Shown: positions 33,749 to 42,040, counted from the stretch's first letter. The stretch: 64,000 nt of DNA from Halapricum hydrolyticum (GCF_025517535.1 NZ_JAOPKC010000004.1:118171-182170); one strand, 5' to 3'. Numbers and translations are program-made. Notes: a model not told the origin generated them from the sequence alone.

Positions 33749-35386
33749 ATGGGCGAACCGCGAGTCGTGACTGATCGTGAGTCCTTCCTGGCGACGGCGA
33801 CAGAGGTGTCCGAAGACGCACGCGTCCCCGTCGAGGTCGCGGTCGAAGTCGAGGACCCCTTCAAGGCCTACCGACGCGCGCGAGACGGAGATGGAGGCGT
33901 CTACCTTGAAACCAGCGGCGGTCGATCGGGATGGGGATACTTCGGGGTCGACCCCGTCGAACTCGTCGAAACCGGCCCCGATGAGGGGGCGCTGGCGACG
34001 CTCGAATCGGTCATCGGCGAGGGATCGCTCGCACGCGGCGACTGCGACGTTCCCTATCCGTGTGGTGCGATCGGCTGGCTCTCCTATGACGTCGCCCGAG
34101 AGATCGAGTCGCTCCCGGAATCGGCCATCCGCGATCGAGACCTGCCGCGAATGCAACTGGGCGTCTACGACCGGCTGGCCGCCTGGCGCGAGCCGCGCGA
34201 GCGTCCGACGACGTTACACGTGACCGCCTGCCCGCGCGTGGGGGCCTTCGACGACGCGGCCGACGCCTACGAGCACGGTCGCGAACGGGCGCTCGCGCTG
34301 GCCGAGTCAGCTGTCGACGGCGATCCGACCGTCGGCTCACCGCCGGCTGACAGCGAGGAGGCGACGTTCCGAAGCGACTGTGGTCAGGCAGCCTTCGCCG
34401 ACCGCGTCCGCAAGGTCAAAGAATACATCCGGGAGGGCGACACCTTCCAGGCGAACGTCTCGCACCGGCTTACCGCTCCGGCTGCCGCACATCCCGTTAC
34501 CGTCTTCGACGCGCTTCGGTCGGTCAATCCGGCTCCGTATTCCGCTCTCCTGGAGTTTCCGGGCGTCGATCTGGTGAGTGCTAGCCCGGAACTCCTACTA
34601 CATTGCGAGGACGACCGCAGGGAGTCCTCGAACATAGTGAGCGGGGAGGGACGACCGGCAAGCCGCGAGGACGACCGCAGGGAGTCCTCGAACATAGTGA
34701 GCGGTGAAACCGCGAGCCGCGAGGACGAGCAGAACGAGACCGCGGACGGAACGCGACTCGAAACCGAGCCGATCGCCGGGACGCGACCGCGTGGCGAGAC
34801 GGCGGCGGCGGACGAGCGACTGGAAGCCGAACTGACCAGTGACGAGAAAGAGCGGGCGGAACACGCGATGCTCGTCGATCTCGAACGCAACGATCTCGGG
34901 AAGGTCAGCGAATACGGCAGCGTCGAGGTGAGCGAGTACCGGCGCGTCGATCGCTACAGCGAGGTGATGCACCTCGTGTCGCTGGTCGAGGGTCGCCTGC
35001 GCGCGGGGCAGACGCTCGCGGACGCGATCGAAGCGGTGTTCCCGGGGGGAACGATCACCGGCGCACCCAAACCCCGGACGATGGCGATCATCGACGAGGT
35101 CGAGTCGACCCGTCGTGGTCCGTATACGGGTTCGATCGGGATCTTCGGGCTCGACGACCGGGCGACGCTGAACATCGTCATCCGGACACTGGTCCGGTAC
35201 GGCCGGGAGTACCACCTCCGGGTCGGCGCGGGGATCGTCCACGATTCGGACCCCCAGCGCGAATATCAGGAGACGCTGGACAAGGGACGAGCGCTGATCA
35301 ACGCCGTCGACGCGGCCATCGAGGGCGGCCCGGACTTCTCCGTCGGGGAGAGCGACGCTACGACCGAGGGAGAGGAATCGCGATGA
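33749..35386 (+). CDS. Chorismate-utilising enzyme, component I (anthranilate / aminodeoxychorismate synthase)
   Basis: Converts chorismate with ammonia from the component II partner. 545 residues from the ATG at 33749. The C-terminal chorismate-binding domain is complete: SPELLL, PIAGTRPRG, LVDLERNDLGKVSEYGSVEV, FPGGTITGAPKPR and YTGSIG. Aminodeoxychorismate synthases typically have Lys in PIKGT, anthranilate synthases Ala in PIAGT; Ala is present, so anthranilate activity is favoured by motif although context alone would suggest pabB. A 45-residue acidic insertion (about 286-333), made of a 60-bp DNA repeat, separates SPELLL from PIAGT. ATGA overlap with component II. Confidence 0.88.
   Translation: MGEPRVVTDRESFLATATEVSEDARVPVEVAVEVEDPFKAYRRARDGDGGVYLETSGGRSGWGYFGVDPVELVETGPDEGALATLESVIGEGSLARGDCDVPYPCGAIGWLSYDVAREIESLPESAIRDRDLPRMQLGVYDRLAAWREPRERPTTLHVTACPRVGAFDDAADAYEHGRERALALAESAVDGDPTVGSPPADSEEATFRSDCGQAAFADRVRKVKEYIREGDTFQANVSHRLTAPAAAHPVTVFDALRSVNPAPYSALLEFPGVDLVSASPELLLHCEDDRRESSNIVSGEGRPASREDDRRESSNIVSGETASREDEQNETADGTRLETEPIAGTRPRGETAAADERLEAELTSDEKERAEHAMLVDLERNDLGKVSEYGSVEVSEYRRVDRYSEVMHLVSLVEGRLRAGQTLADAIEAVFPGGTITGAPKPRTMAIIDEVESTRRGPYTGSIGIFGLDDRATLNIVIRTLVRYGREYHLRVGAGIVHDSDPQREYQETLDKGRALINAVDAAIEGGPDFSVGESDATTEGEESR
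34605..34728 (+). repeat. 60-bp-period hairpin repeat inserted in the chorismate-enzyme gene
   Basis: A 40-bp block starting GCGAGGACGACCGCAGG is found twice without change (34605-34644, 34665-34704) and a third partial copy (GCGAGGACGA) begins at 34719. Each full copy contains the inverted repeat CGAGGAC / GTCCTCG around an 11-nt loop and translates as EDDRRESSNIVSGE. The 60-bp period keeps the frame open. It looks like a mobile or amplified palindromic element, absent from homologues at this point in the fold. Confidence 0.85.
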
Positions 35387-36009
35387 AAGGGCTATCGGTG
35401 CTGGTGGTCGACAACTACGACTCGTTCGCGTATAATCTCGTCCAGTACGTCGGTGAAATCGTCACGACCGAAGCGTGGTACGAGAGTGGGTCTTCGGGAG
35501 GAGCGAGTGGGGCGGTGATCGTCCGGCGCAACGACGCGATCGATATCGAGGGGATCCGCGACCTCGATCCGGACGCGATCGTCGTCTCGCCAGGGCCGGG
35601 CACGCCGGAGGAGGCAGGCGTCTCGATGGCGATCTTCGAGCAGTTGTCGATCCCAGCGCTCGGCGTGTGTCTGGGCCATCAGGCGCTCTGTGCAGCCAAC
35701 GGCGCACCGGTTGGCCACGCACCGGACGTGGTCCACGGCAAGCCATCGACGATCACCCACGACGGGCAGGGTATCTTCACACAGCTTCCCGCGGCGTTCG
35801 ACGTCGGCCGATATCACTCGCTGGCTGTCGAACGGACGGCGCTCCCCGACAGTCTGACCGAAACCGCCCGGACCGACGACGAACGGTCGATCGTCATGGC
35901 GGTTCGACACGAGTCGCGACCACACGTCGGCGTCCAGTTCCATCCCGAGAGTATTCTCACTGACCACGGCAAGCAATTGGTAGCGTCGTTCTTTCGGGAG
36001 TACTGCTGA
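35383..36009 (+). CDS. Chorismate-enzyme glutamine amidotransferase, component II
   Basis: Class I glutaminase (TrpG/PabA type), 208 residues, supplying ammonia to component I. Motifs: VVDNYDSFAYNLVQY, VSPGPGTPEEAG, catalytic Cys in GVCLGHQ, and His/Glu in QFHPES. All three triad residues are present. A small Gly/Ser-rich insertion (about 33-43) sits after the first motif. The ATG overlaps the component I stop (ATGA). No class IV aminotransferase (pabC) follows, since the next gene is convergent 18 bp away, so a folate operon is not complete here. Confidence 0.95.
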   Translation: MKGLSVLVVDNYDSFAYNLVQYVGEIVTTEAWYESGSSGGASGAVIVRRNDAIDIEGIRDLDPDAIVVSPGPGTPEEAGVSMAIFEQLSIPALGVCLGHQALCAANGAPVGHAPDVVHGKPSTITHDGQGIFTQLPAAFDVGRYHSLAVERTALPDSLTETARTDDERSIVMAVRHESRPHVGVQFHPESILTDHGKQLVASFFREYC

Positions 36010-36027
36010 TCGCTTTGCCTCTCGCGG

Positions 36028-36687
36028 TCAGGTCCCGCTGAAGAACCGCTCGCCGATCGCCTCGGAGAGGTCCGAGAGGTAGATCCCGCCCCACAGCGCA
36101 ACCAGGACCCCACCGATGGAGTTGTAGACGAGGTCCCACAGCGTGTCGTAGACGCCGTACTGGGTCAGCACCGTCGAGGTGCCCAGCTGTTCGGCCGCGA
36201 TTCCGAGAGCAAACTCCAACAGTTCCCAGAGGACGCCGAACGCGAGGACGAACAGCAGGATGATCACGGCGACGAACTTCGAGGGCAGATACACGTCTTC
36301 GGAGTGCTCGTCGATCGCCCGCACCGTCGCATAGCCGGCGGCGGCCACGACCGACGCCGATAGCGCGTGCGTCACGTGGTCCCACCAGGGGATCGCCGAG
36401 TAGAACTTCCATCCCAGCCCCGGCACGCCGACTGTTCCGAGCGCGTGGAGGAACGCGGCGCTCGTGATCCACAGCGCGATCCGTGGGTCCAACGAGAGCT
36501 GGTAGTCGCGCTCGAGGATGGACGGAATACGTGCCACGAGCAGCGCCACGCCGGTATTGATCATGATGCCTGGGCTCCCGCGCTCGATCCCGATGAAGAA
36601 CAGTCCGACGAGCGACAGCTCCATGAACCGCGTCAGTTGCGCCTGTCGGCGCTCGGAGAGACGGATCCTGGACCCGAGCCGACTCAC
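36028..36687 (-). CDS. YjdF/DUF2238-like membrane protein
   Basis: 219 residues with six hydrophobic segments. IPWWDHVTHALSAS (about 98-111) and DTLWDLVYNSIGGVLVALWG (about 181-200) match the DUF2238/YjdF pattern of conserved acidic residues within membrane helices. Starts with GTG at 36687, overlapping the stop of the upstream gene (GTGA), so it is coupled to that gene. Its C-terminal helix pattern is echoed in the partner protein. Function not known. Confidence 0.78.
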   Translation of the reverse strand: MSRLGSRIRLSERRQAQLTRFMELSLVGLFFIGIERGSPGIMINTGVALLVARIPSILERDYQLSLDPRIALWITSAAFLHALGTVGVPGLGWKFYSAIPWWDHVTHALSASVVAAAGYATVRAIDEHSEDVYLPSKFVAVIILLFVLAFGVLWELLEFALGIAAEQLGTSTVLTQYGVYDTLWDLVYNSIGGVLVALWGGIYLSDLSEAIGERFFSGT

Positions 36688-37304
36688 GACCGCTCACCCC
36701 CGAGCTGGACGTCGTCGATTTCCTCTAGCATGGCTTCGACCGACTTCCGACGTCGACGGAAATACAGTGCGAACGTCACGCCCCCGAGAATTCCCGCTAC
36801 GGCCGAGTAGAGCCACTCGTACATCAGATCGTCGTTCGTGGTGATGTAGTTGGTGCCGAGGTACACGTCGAATCCCCACTGTAGCAGTCCCCACAGCGCC
36901 GCCGACGCAAGCGTTGCGACGACGACGAGCACGACGGCAAACCACGGCGGGAACCGGATCGGTGTGAACGACTGCAACTCGACGGCGATTACCAGTGCGA
37001 CCGCCGCGATGGCGAAGTACACCGAGAACTGGCCGGACAATCGATCGGTCCCGGTCGCGAGCCCGACGATCGGGAGCGCAGCTATCAACAGTACCTCCCA
37101 GGGCAGCATGACGTACGGCGACCGAAACGCCAGTGGCGGGATCAGCGCCAACACGACGACACCGAGCGCGAACACCGACCACAGCGGTCCGGTGGCGACG
37201 ACGATCCCGACGGCGGTGCCACCTAGCAACACGATCAATAGCCACCCGATGATGGCGTTGTTGCGACTGTCGTGGAGCAGTGCGTCGAGCTCCGAGATTT
37301 CCAT
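36684..37304 (-). CDS. Multi-pass membrane protein, partner of the YjdF-like gene
   Basis: 206 residues from the ATG at 37304. About six hydrophobic segments, then a basic RRRRK stop-transfer and a short acidic tail. The last helix region (DDLMYEWLYSAVAGILGGV) follows the same spacing as the DTLWDLVYNSIGGVL motif of the downstream YjdF-like protein, suggesting a distant relation. Preceded by a palindrome-poor 50-bp spacer to the DUF457 gene. Function unknown. Confidence 0.72.
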   Translation of the reverse strand: MEISELDALLHDSRNNAIIGWLLIVLLGGTAVGIVVATGPLWSVFALGVVVLALIPPLAFRSPYVMLPWEVLLIAALPIVGLATGTDRLSGQFSVYFAIAAVALVIAVELQSFTPIRFPPWFAVVLVVVATLASAALWGLLQWGFDVYLGTNYITTNDDLMYEWLYSAVAGILGGVTFALYFRRRRKSVEAMLEEIDDVQLGGERS

Positions 37305-37357
37305 GTGAAGTCCCTGTGGACCGCTGGGCTTAAAATCCCTCGCGAACGCCGGTCCGA

Positions 37358-38455
37358 TCACGCGACGAAGAGCACGTAGACGACCCCGTAGCTCCACAGG
37401 GCGATGGTGACCGCGCCGAGGGCGGCGAAGATCGCCTCGAACGGTGACGGGTACCGATCGAGAAGTCGATCGAGATCCACCGATGGAGCGTAGAGTCGCG
37501 GTGGATCCATCCACGAGAGTCGGAAATACCGAGCGGGGTTCCAGCCGGTGATCGAACCCCACCGACCTCGGCGGAGCCGCTGTGCCAGTGCAGACACGGA
37601 GCCCGGGAACGCCGCCAGAACCCCGGTAGCCGCGCCGACGCCCAGGATCGTGAACACGAAGTGATACGACACGTCCAGCGTCGGGGGCACGAGCACGATC
37701 GCTGCGACGCCGTAGACGACGCCGATCGCGGCGCGCGGGTCGAGCAACACCGTCGGTGATCGGTCGGCGACGCGAGCGACGGCGACGGCTGCGAGCCAGA
37801 TGACAGACAGCTCGAGTGCGAACGCTCCCAGCAGGTGGATCGTCGGGTCGGCATGCAACAACACGGTCTGCTCGACGACCTGCACGTCGAGCGGATACAG
37901 CAGTCGTGGCGGATCGCCGGTTACCAGATCTCCCCACGGGTGAGACAGCAGGCCAGCGGTCGCGACGAGTGCGACCGTCGATCCGGACAGCCCGGTTCGG
38001 GTGCGGGCCAGTCTCGCGAGGACAAGGCCCGCAACGACGAACGTACCGATGACGACCGCACCGGAAAGGCCGCTGTAGAGCCACGCCGCCCAGACGAGCG
38101 ACGCGAGGAACACGCTTGCGATACCGCGGACGGCAAGCCACCGGCGAGACGTGCTCGTCCCGGCGGCCCACGCGCCGAAGGCCGGGCCGGCTGCGAGCGC
38201 GATGAGCAGCGAGTGAGTGATCGAGCGATGGACCGCACGGCTGGCGTCCCAGAACACGCTGGGTTGGGTCAGCGTCCCGGCGTTCAGCCGGCCCACGTCG
38301 AGCGCCACCGCGGTATAGATCATGTCGACGTCGGGGATCGCAGCGAACGAGCCTGCGACGAGACCGAGCGCGAGCGCGCGACGGGCTGGCCAGCCTCGCC
38401 AGTCCGCGAACAGCGTCGCGAGGGCAAACGCCAGCAGCGCGTGTCCGATGAACAC
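37358..38455 (-). CDS. YdjM/DUF457 family membrane metal-dependent hydrolase-like protein
   Basis: 365 residues from a GTG at 38455; the frame is open upstream but the family start FIGHALLAFALA follows this GTG. The metal-site pattern is clear: GHALLAF, IPDVDM, and HRSITHSLL, then SHPWGDLVTGDPP, all conserved His/Asp in DUF457/YdjM. About eight membrane helices. The bacterial YdjM is LexA-controlled, with unclear reaction. Divergent from a GNAT gene. Confidence 0.82.
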   Translation of the reverse strand: MFIGHALLAFALATLFADWRGWPARRALALGLVAGSFAAIPDVDMIYTAVALDVGRLNAGTLTQPSVFWDASRAVHRSITHSLLIALAAGPAFGAWAAGTSTSRRWLAVRGIASVFLASLVWAAWLYSGLSGAVVIGTFVVAGLVLARLARTRTGLSGSTVALVATAGLLSHPWGDLVTGDPPRLLYPLDVQVVEQTVLLHADPTIHLLGAFALELSVIWLAAVAVARVADRSPTVLLDPRAAIGVVYGVAAIVLVPPTLDVSYHFVFTILGVGAATGVLAAFPGSVSALAQRLRRGRWGSITGWNPARYFRLSWMDPPRLYAPSVDLDRLLDRYPSPFEAIFAALGAVTIALWSYGVVYVLFVA

Positions 38456-38625
38456 GGTACCAGTACGAGGACGAACGGTATAAGTTTCTCGCGGGCTGAA
38501 ATGTGCTACCGAGTGTGTTCGCAGGGCGTACAGCAATCCGGACCGTCACGGCGCCGATCCCATCTCTGGCAGACGATATCGCGGATATGCCACCCTTTTT
38601 GACGGCCGGTAGCGTAGAGAGATGT

Positions 38626-39201
38626 ATGTACGTCCGGGACGCGAAAAACCGCGAGGAGGTCTGGTTGCTCGATCGGATCGAAGAGATGGGCCTGGACGAG
38701 ACGGCCTTCCGGTCGCGCGATTACGTCATCGCCATCGACGAGGAGACCAACGAGAAGGCCGGGTTCGGTCGGATCCGGATTCACAAGACAGACGACGAGT
38801 CCGTGTGTGAACTCACGAGCATCGGCGTCCTCGAAGCGTGGCGTGGCCAGGGCGTCGGCGCGCACGTCATCGAACGTCTGGTGCAGAAAGCGAGCGACGA
38901 GGGCTTCGAGATCGTCTACTCGCTGACCGACCAGCCCGAGTATCTGGCGCAATTCGGCTTCGAGGCGACCGACGCGGACGCCCTTCCCGAGAAGTTACGC
39001 GATCGGCTGGCCGAGAAGCGCGAAAAGATCCAGCCCGACGCCGTCCCGACGCACCTGCGCGTCGACGACTTCCGGGTCCCGCCTGGTCGCCGCGAGGCGT
39101 TCAAGGCGGCCGACGCCGAGGAGGACGACGAGCCGACCGAGTCGCCGGAAGACTTCGGAATCGATCCCGACGAGGCCACCTACAAGTACGATACGAGCTA
39201 G
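38626..39201 (+). CDS. GNAT acetyltransferase with acidic tail
   Basis: 191 residues from the ATG at 38626, where the family start MYVRDAKNREEVWLLD lies. The acetyl-CoA loop is SIGVLEAWRGQGVGAHVIERL (about 66-86), followed by FEIVYSLTDQPEYLAQFGF. A C-terminal extension (about 120-191) with RVDDFRVPPGRREAFKAAD and an acidic end is specific to a haloarchaeal group. Substrate unknown. Convergent arrangement is absent; the regulator gene follows in the same direction. Confidence 0.85.
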   Translation: MYVRDAKNREEVWLLDRIEEMGLDETAFRSRDYVIAIDEETNEKAGFGRIRIHKTDDESVCELTSIGVLEAWRGQGVGAHVIERLVQKASDEGFEIVYSLTDQPEYLAQFGFEATDADALPEKLRDRLAEKREKIQPDAVPTHLRVDDFRVPPGRREAFKAADAEEDDEPTESPEDFGIDPDEATYKYDTS

Positions 39202-39290
39202 GCACGCCCGGGCTTGGCACTCGCAGGCGCCACAGAGACGGCGGCACGCAGGGGAAGTTATTTTACTCGTGGATCGCCTACCGGTGTACG

Positions 39291-39905
39291 ATGAGCGACG
39301 AGGGGGTCGACGAGAGCAAGCGGGCGACGCTTCGGCGGTTCGCAGCGCTCGGGACCGCCGGGTCGATCGCTCGCTTTGCGGGTGGGGCCGAAGCCACGGC
39401 TGGCGATTCTGACGCTCGTGACGCCATCGTGGGCTATCTCGAAGCGACGCCCGGCGCGCACTTCTCGAAGATCCGCGACGACCTGCACCTGGGGACCGGC
39501 GAGACCCAGCACCATCTCCGGCAACTGCTCGAAACCGACACGATCGAAAGTCACGAGGACGGCGACTACCGTCGGTTCTTCCCCGCGGGCCGGTTCGACG
39601 ACTTCGAGAAGACGGCACTGTCGTATCTCCGTCGGGACACCGTCCGTGGCATGCTGGTTGCGCTGCTCGAAGAACCCGAGGCGACCGGGAGCGATCTCGC
39701 CGAGGCGGTCGGCGTCTCCCGGTCGACGGTCAGCAAGTACGCGAGCGAACTCCAGACGGTCGGACTGCTCGACCGAACCGACGGTTACCGGATCGTGAAC
39801 CCGGAGACGGTACTGCTGTTGCTCGTCCGGTACGCCGATTCGTTCGACGCCGACGCGGAATCGTTCGCCCGGGACGCCGCGTCGGTCGTCACCTACGATC
39901 CGTGA
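39291..39905 (+). CDS. Two-domain winged-helix transcriptional regulator
   Basis: 204 residues from the ATG at 39291, with a TATA-like TTATTTTAC at about 39258-39266. Two winged-helix units: first about 44-90 (HFSKIRDDLHLGTGETQHHLRQL), second about 115-165 (TGSDLAEAVGVSRSTVSKYASEL). The N-terminus (about 10-38) reads KRATLRRFAALGTAGSIARFAGG, a hydrophobic stretch behind a double Arg, which looks like a weak Tat or anchor signal, odd for a DNA-binding protein. It may tether the factor to the membrane. Its 3' end is a 27-bp tandem repeat (39896-39963). Confidence 0.82.
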   Translation: MSDEGVDESKRATLRRFAALGTAGSIARFAGGAEATAGDSDARDAIVGYLEATPGAHFSKIRDDLHLGTGETQHHLRQLLETDTIESHEDGDYRRFFPAGRFDDFEKTALSYLRRDTVRGMLVALLEEPEATGSDLAEAVGVSRSTVSKYASELQTVGLLDRTDGYRIVNPETVLLLLVRYADSFDADAESFARDAASVVTYDP

Positions 39906-39963
39906 GCGACTCGGACGACGAACGATCCGTGAGCGACTCGGACGACGAACGATCCGTGAGCGA
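39896..39963 (+). repeat. 27-bp tandem repeat spanning the regulator stop codon
   Basis: Unit CGATCCGTGAGCGACTC + GGACGACGAA, two exact copies (39896-39922, 39923-39949) and a 14-bp partial third to 39963. The first copy contains the TGA stop of the regulator. No secondary structure beyond short GC stems. Confidence 0.88.
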
Positions 39964-40009
39964 CCCGCGATGAGGCATCTTTTTGCTCGCGGGGAGCACA
40001 TCCGGAGGT

Positions 40010-41383
40010 ATGGGAACTGACGCTGACGCCATCGAGTTTGGCACCGACGGCTGGCGAGCGACGCTGGACGTGTTCACGGAACCGCGCGTGCGAATGGTCG
40101 GCCAGGCGGTCGCGACATATCTCGAAGACGGCCCTGTCGCGGTCGGTTACGACGCCAGGGACAGTTCTCGGGGCTTCGCCGAGGAACTCGCCCGGACGCT
40201 GGCCGGCAACGGGATCGAGGTCCTGCTGAGCGAGCGCGACTGCCCGACGCCCGTGGTCGGCTGGACCGTCCGCGACCGGGAGCTGGCGGGCGCGCTGATG
40301 ATCACGGCCAGTCACAATCCGCCGAATTACAACGGCGTGAAGTTCATCCCCGACGAGGGCGCGCCGGCACTGCCCGAGGTGACCGATCAACTCGAGGACC
40401 TGCTTGCCGCACCCGATCCGGTCCCGGAGTCCGAATACGGCGACGTTACTGAGGTCGACTTCGTCGAGCCGTACCTCGCGCACGCCCTGGAGTTCGTCGA
40501 CGCCGACCTCTCGGGGCTGACCGTCGCCTACGACGCCATGCACGGCAGCGGCCGCGACGTGACCGGCGACCTGCTGGAGCGGGCCGGCGCGGACGTGATC
40601 GAACTCCGGTGTGAGCGCGATCCGGAGTTCGGCGGCACGTCCCCGGAGCCTGAGGCCGATCGCCTGCACGACCTCATCGAGACGGTCACCGACGGCGAGG
40701 CCGACCTGGGGATCGCCAACGACGGCGATGCCGACCGGATCAGCGTCGTCACCCCCGATGAAGGGTTCCTGGACCCGAGCCTCCAGTACGCCGTCCTCTA
40801 CGAATTCCTCCTCGAAGACGAATCCGGGTCTGCCGTCCGGACGGTCTCGACGTCGAGCATCGTCGACAAGGTCGCCCGCGCGCACGGCGAGGAAATCGTC
40901 GAGACCGCGGTCGGGTTCAAGTGGGTCGCCCAGGCGATGAAAGACCACGACGCCCTCATGGGCGGCGAGGAGTCGGGCGGGTTCGGCATCACGAGCCACC
41001 TCCGCAACAAGGACGGCGTGCTGATCGCGCTGCTCGCGGCCGCCGCCGAGGCCGAGCAGCCGATCGACGACCGCGTCGCCGCGATCCACGACGAACACGG
41101 TCACGTCTTCCAGGACCGTATCAGCGTCGCCTGTCCCGACGCGCGAAAGGAGGGCGTCCTGGAAGAACTCGACGGTGCGCTGCCCGACGAACTCGCGGGT
41201 GCGACGGTCGCGTCGGTCAACACCGTCGACGGCTTCAAGATCACCTTCGAAGACGACACCTGGGTTCTGGTCCGCCCCAGCGGTACCGAGCCGAAGCTAC
41301 GGGTCTACGCTGAAGCCGATAGCCCCGAACGCGTCGAGGAACTGCTCGACGCCGGCCGGGATCTTGTCGAACCGCTCGTCTAG
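40010..41383 (+). CDS. Phosphohexomutase (phosphoglucosamine / phosphomannomutase family)
   Basis: Alpha-D-phosphohexomutase, 457 residues from the ATG at 40010. Catalytic phosphoserine Ser101 in TASHNPP; metal loop NDGDADR (about 237-243); sugar-binding GGEESGGFG (about 322-330); phosphate-binding RPSGTEPKLRVY at the C-terminus. Interconverts sugar 6- and 1-phosphates, feeding nucleotide-sugar synthesis. The motifs do not decide between glucosamine, mannose and glucose. A GGAGGT directly abuts the ATG, too close to act as a normal Shine-Dalgarno. Confidence 0.92.
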   Translation: MGTDADAIEFGTDGWRATLDVFTEPRVRMVGQAVATYLEDGPVAVGYDARDSSRGFAEELARTLAGNGIEVLLSERDCPTPVVGWTVRDRELAGALMITASHNPPNYNGVKFIPDEGAPALPEVTDQLEDLLAAPDPVPESEYGDVTEVDFVEPYLAHALEFVDADLSGLTVAYDAMHGSGRDVTGDLLERAGADVIELRCERDPEFGGTSPEPEADRLHDLIETVTDGEADLGIANDGDADRISVVTPDEGFLDPSLQYAVLYEFLLEDESGSAVRTVSTSSIVDKVARAHGEEIVETAVGFKWVAQAMKDHDALMGGEESGGFGITSHLRNKDGVLIALLAAAAEAEQPIDDRVAAIHDEHGHVFQDRISVACPDARKEGVLEELDGALPDELAGATVASVNTVDGFKITFEDDTWVLVRPSGTEPKLRVYAEADSPERVEELLDAGRDLVEPLV

Positions 41384-41760
41384 ACCGTTCGAACACCGTG
41401 ATACCGTCCTGATTCTCGCTCGCGGATCTCGAATCCCAGCGACTCGTAGAACGGCCGCACGCGTTCGTCGAACTCGGCGACGACGCGCCCGTGACGGTCG
41501 ATGAGTCGCTCGACCAGCGCCGTCCCGATTCCCTGGCCCTGTCGACGCTTGCGCACGGCGATCGCGTCGAGACGCACGCCACGCTCGGCCGGGAGCGTGA
41601 CGGCAGCACCCAGCACTCGCCCGTCCTCGACGGCGACGAGCGTCCGCCCGTCGCTGCCGCTCTGTCGAACCGCGTCACGATCGGTTTCGAGGATCGCGGC
41701 GTCGAGAATCGCGAGGAGGGCGTCGATTTCTTCCGGTTTCGCCGTTCGCACGTGAACCAT
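41380..41760 (-). CDS. GNAT acetyltransferase cotranscribed with samp2
   Basis: 126 residues, single GNAT domain: VRTAKPEEIDALLAIL at the start, LDAIAVRKRRQGQGIGTALVERL as acetyl-CoA loop, and FDERVRPFYESLGFE. It begins 2 bp after the samp2 stop on the same strand, so the two form an operon. Its stop overlaps the phosphohexomutase stop region by 4 bp (convergent). Substrate unknown; by context it may act on the same sulfur-transfer or protein-modification system, but this is a guess. Confidence 0.85.
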   Translation of the reverse strand: MVHVRTAKPEEIDALLAILDAAILETDRDAVRQSGSDGRTLVAVEDGRVLGAAVTLPAERGVRLDAIAVRKRRQGQGIGTALVERLIDRHGRVVAEFDERVRPFYESLGFEIRERESGRYHGVRTV

Positions 41761-41762
41761 GA

Positions 41763-41963
41763 CTAGCCGCCCTGGACGAGCCTGAGAACCCGGACGCGAT
41801 CGACTTCGACGGGCTGGTCCTCCGGGACGGGCTGGCCGTCGACGACGATCGAGACCTCGTGTCGACTGTACTCCAGCGGCTCCAGCAGGTCCGCGTAGGT
41901 CCCACCCTCGCCGACTTCGACCTCGTGGGTTCCCTCGCCGACGACGTCGACGGTGACGCGCAT
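41763..41963 (-). CDS. samp2: Ubiquitin-like small archaeal modifier protein 2 (SAMP2)
   Basis: 66 residues from the ATG at 41963, the exact length of Haloferax SAMP2. Beta-grasp sequence: VTVDVVGEGTHEVEV, GTYADLLEPLEYSRHEVSIVVDGQPVPEDQPVEVDRV in separate strands, ending VLRLVQGG. The C-terminal Gly-Gly is the site adenylated by UbaA for attachment to lysines or for thiocarboxylation in tRNA 2-thiouridine formation. Strong match over the whole length to what I know of SAMP2. Divergent from rfcA with 77 bp between starts. Confidence 0.93.
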   Translation of the reverse strand: MRVTVDVVGEGTHEVEVGEGGTYADLLEPLEYSRHEVSIVVDGQPVPEDQPVEVDRVRVLRLVQGG

Positions 41964-42010
41964 GCCTGTAGGTTCGCGTGGGCGCACATCAGGATAGCGT
42001 TCTCGGGAAG

Positions 42011-42016
42011 TTTATC
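42011..42016 (+). promoter_or_regulatory. TATA box of rfcA
   Basis: TTTATC centred about 27 bp before the rfcA ATG at 42041, the spacing of a leaderless haloarchaeal transcript. Confidence 0.6.
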
Positions 42017-42040
42017 AGCGGGCGGGGCCACACCACAACC

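Noticed and set aside
38503..38625. N-terminal extension of the GNAT gene at 38626
   Set aside because: The extension is Pro/Ala/Thr-rich, overlaps the promoter region and has no counterpart in the GNAT fold.
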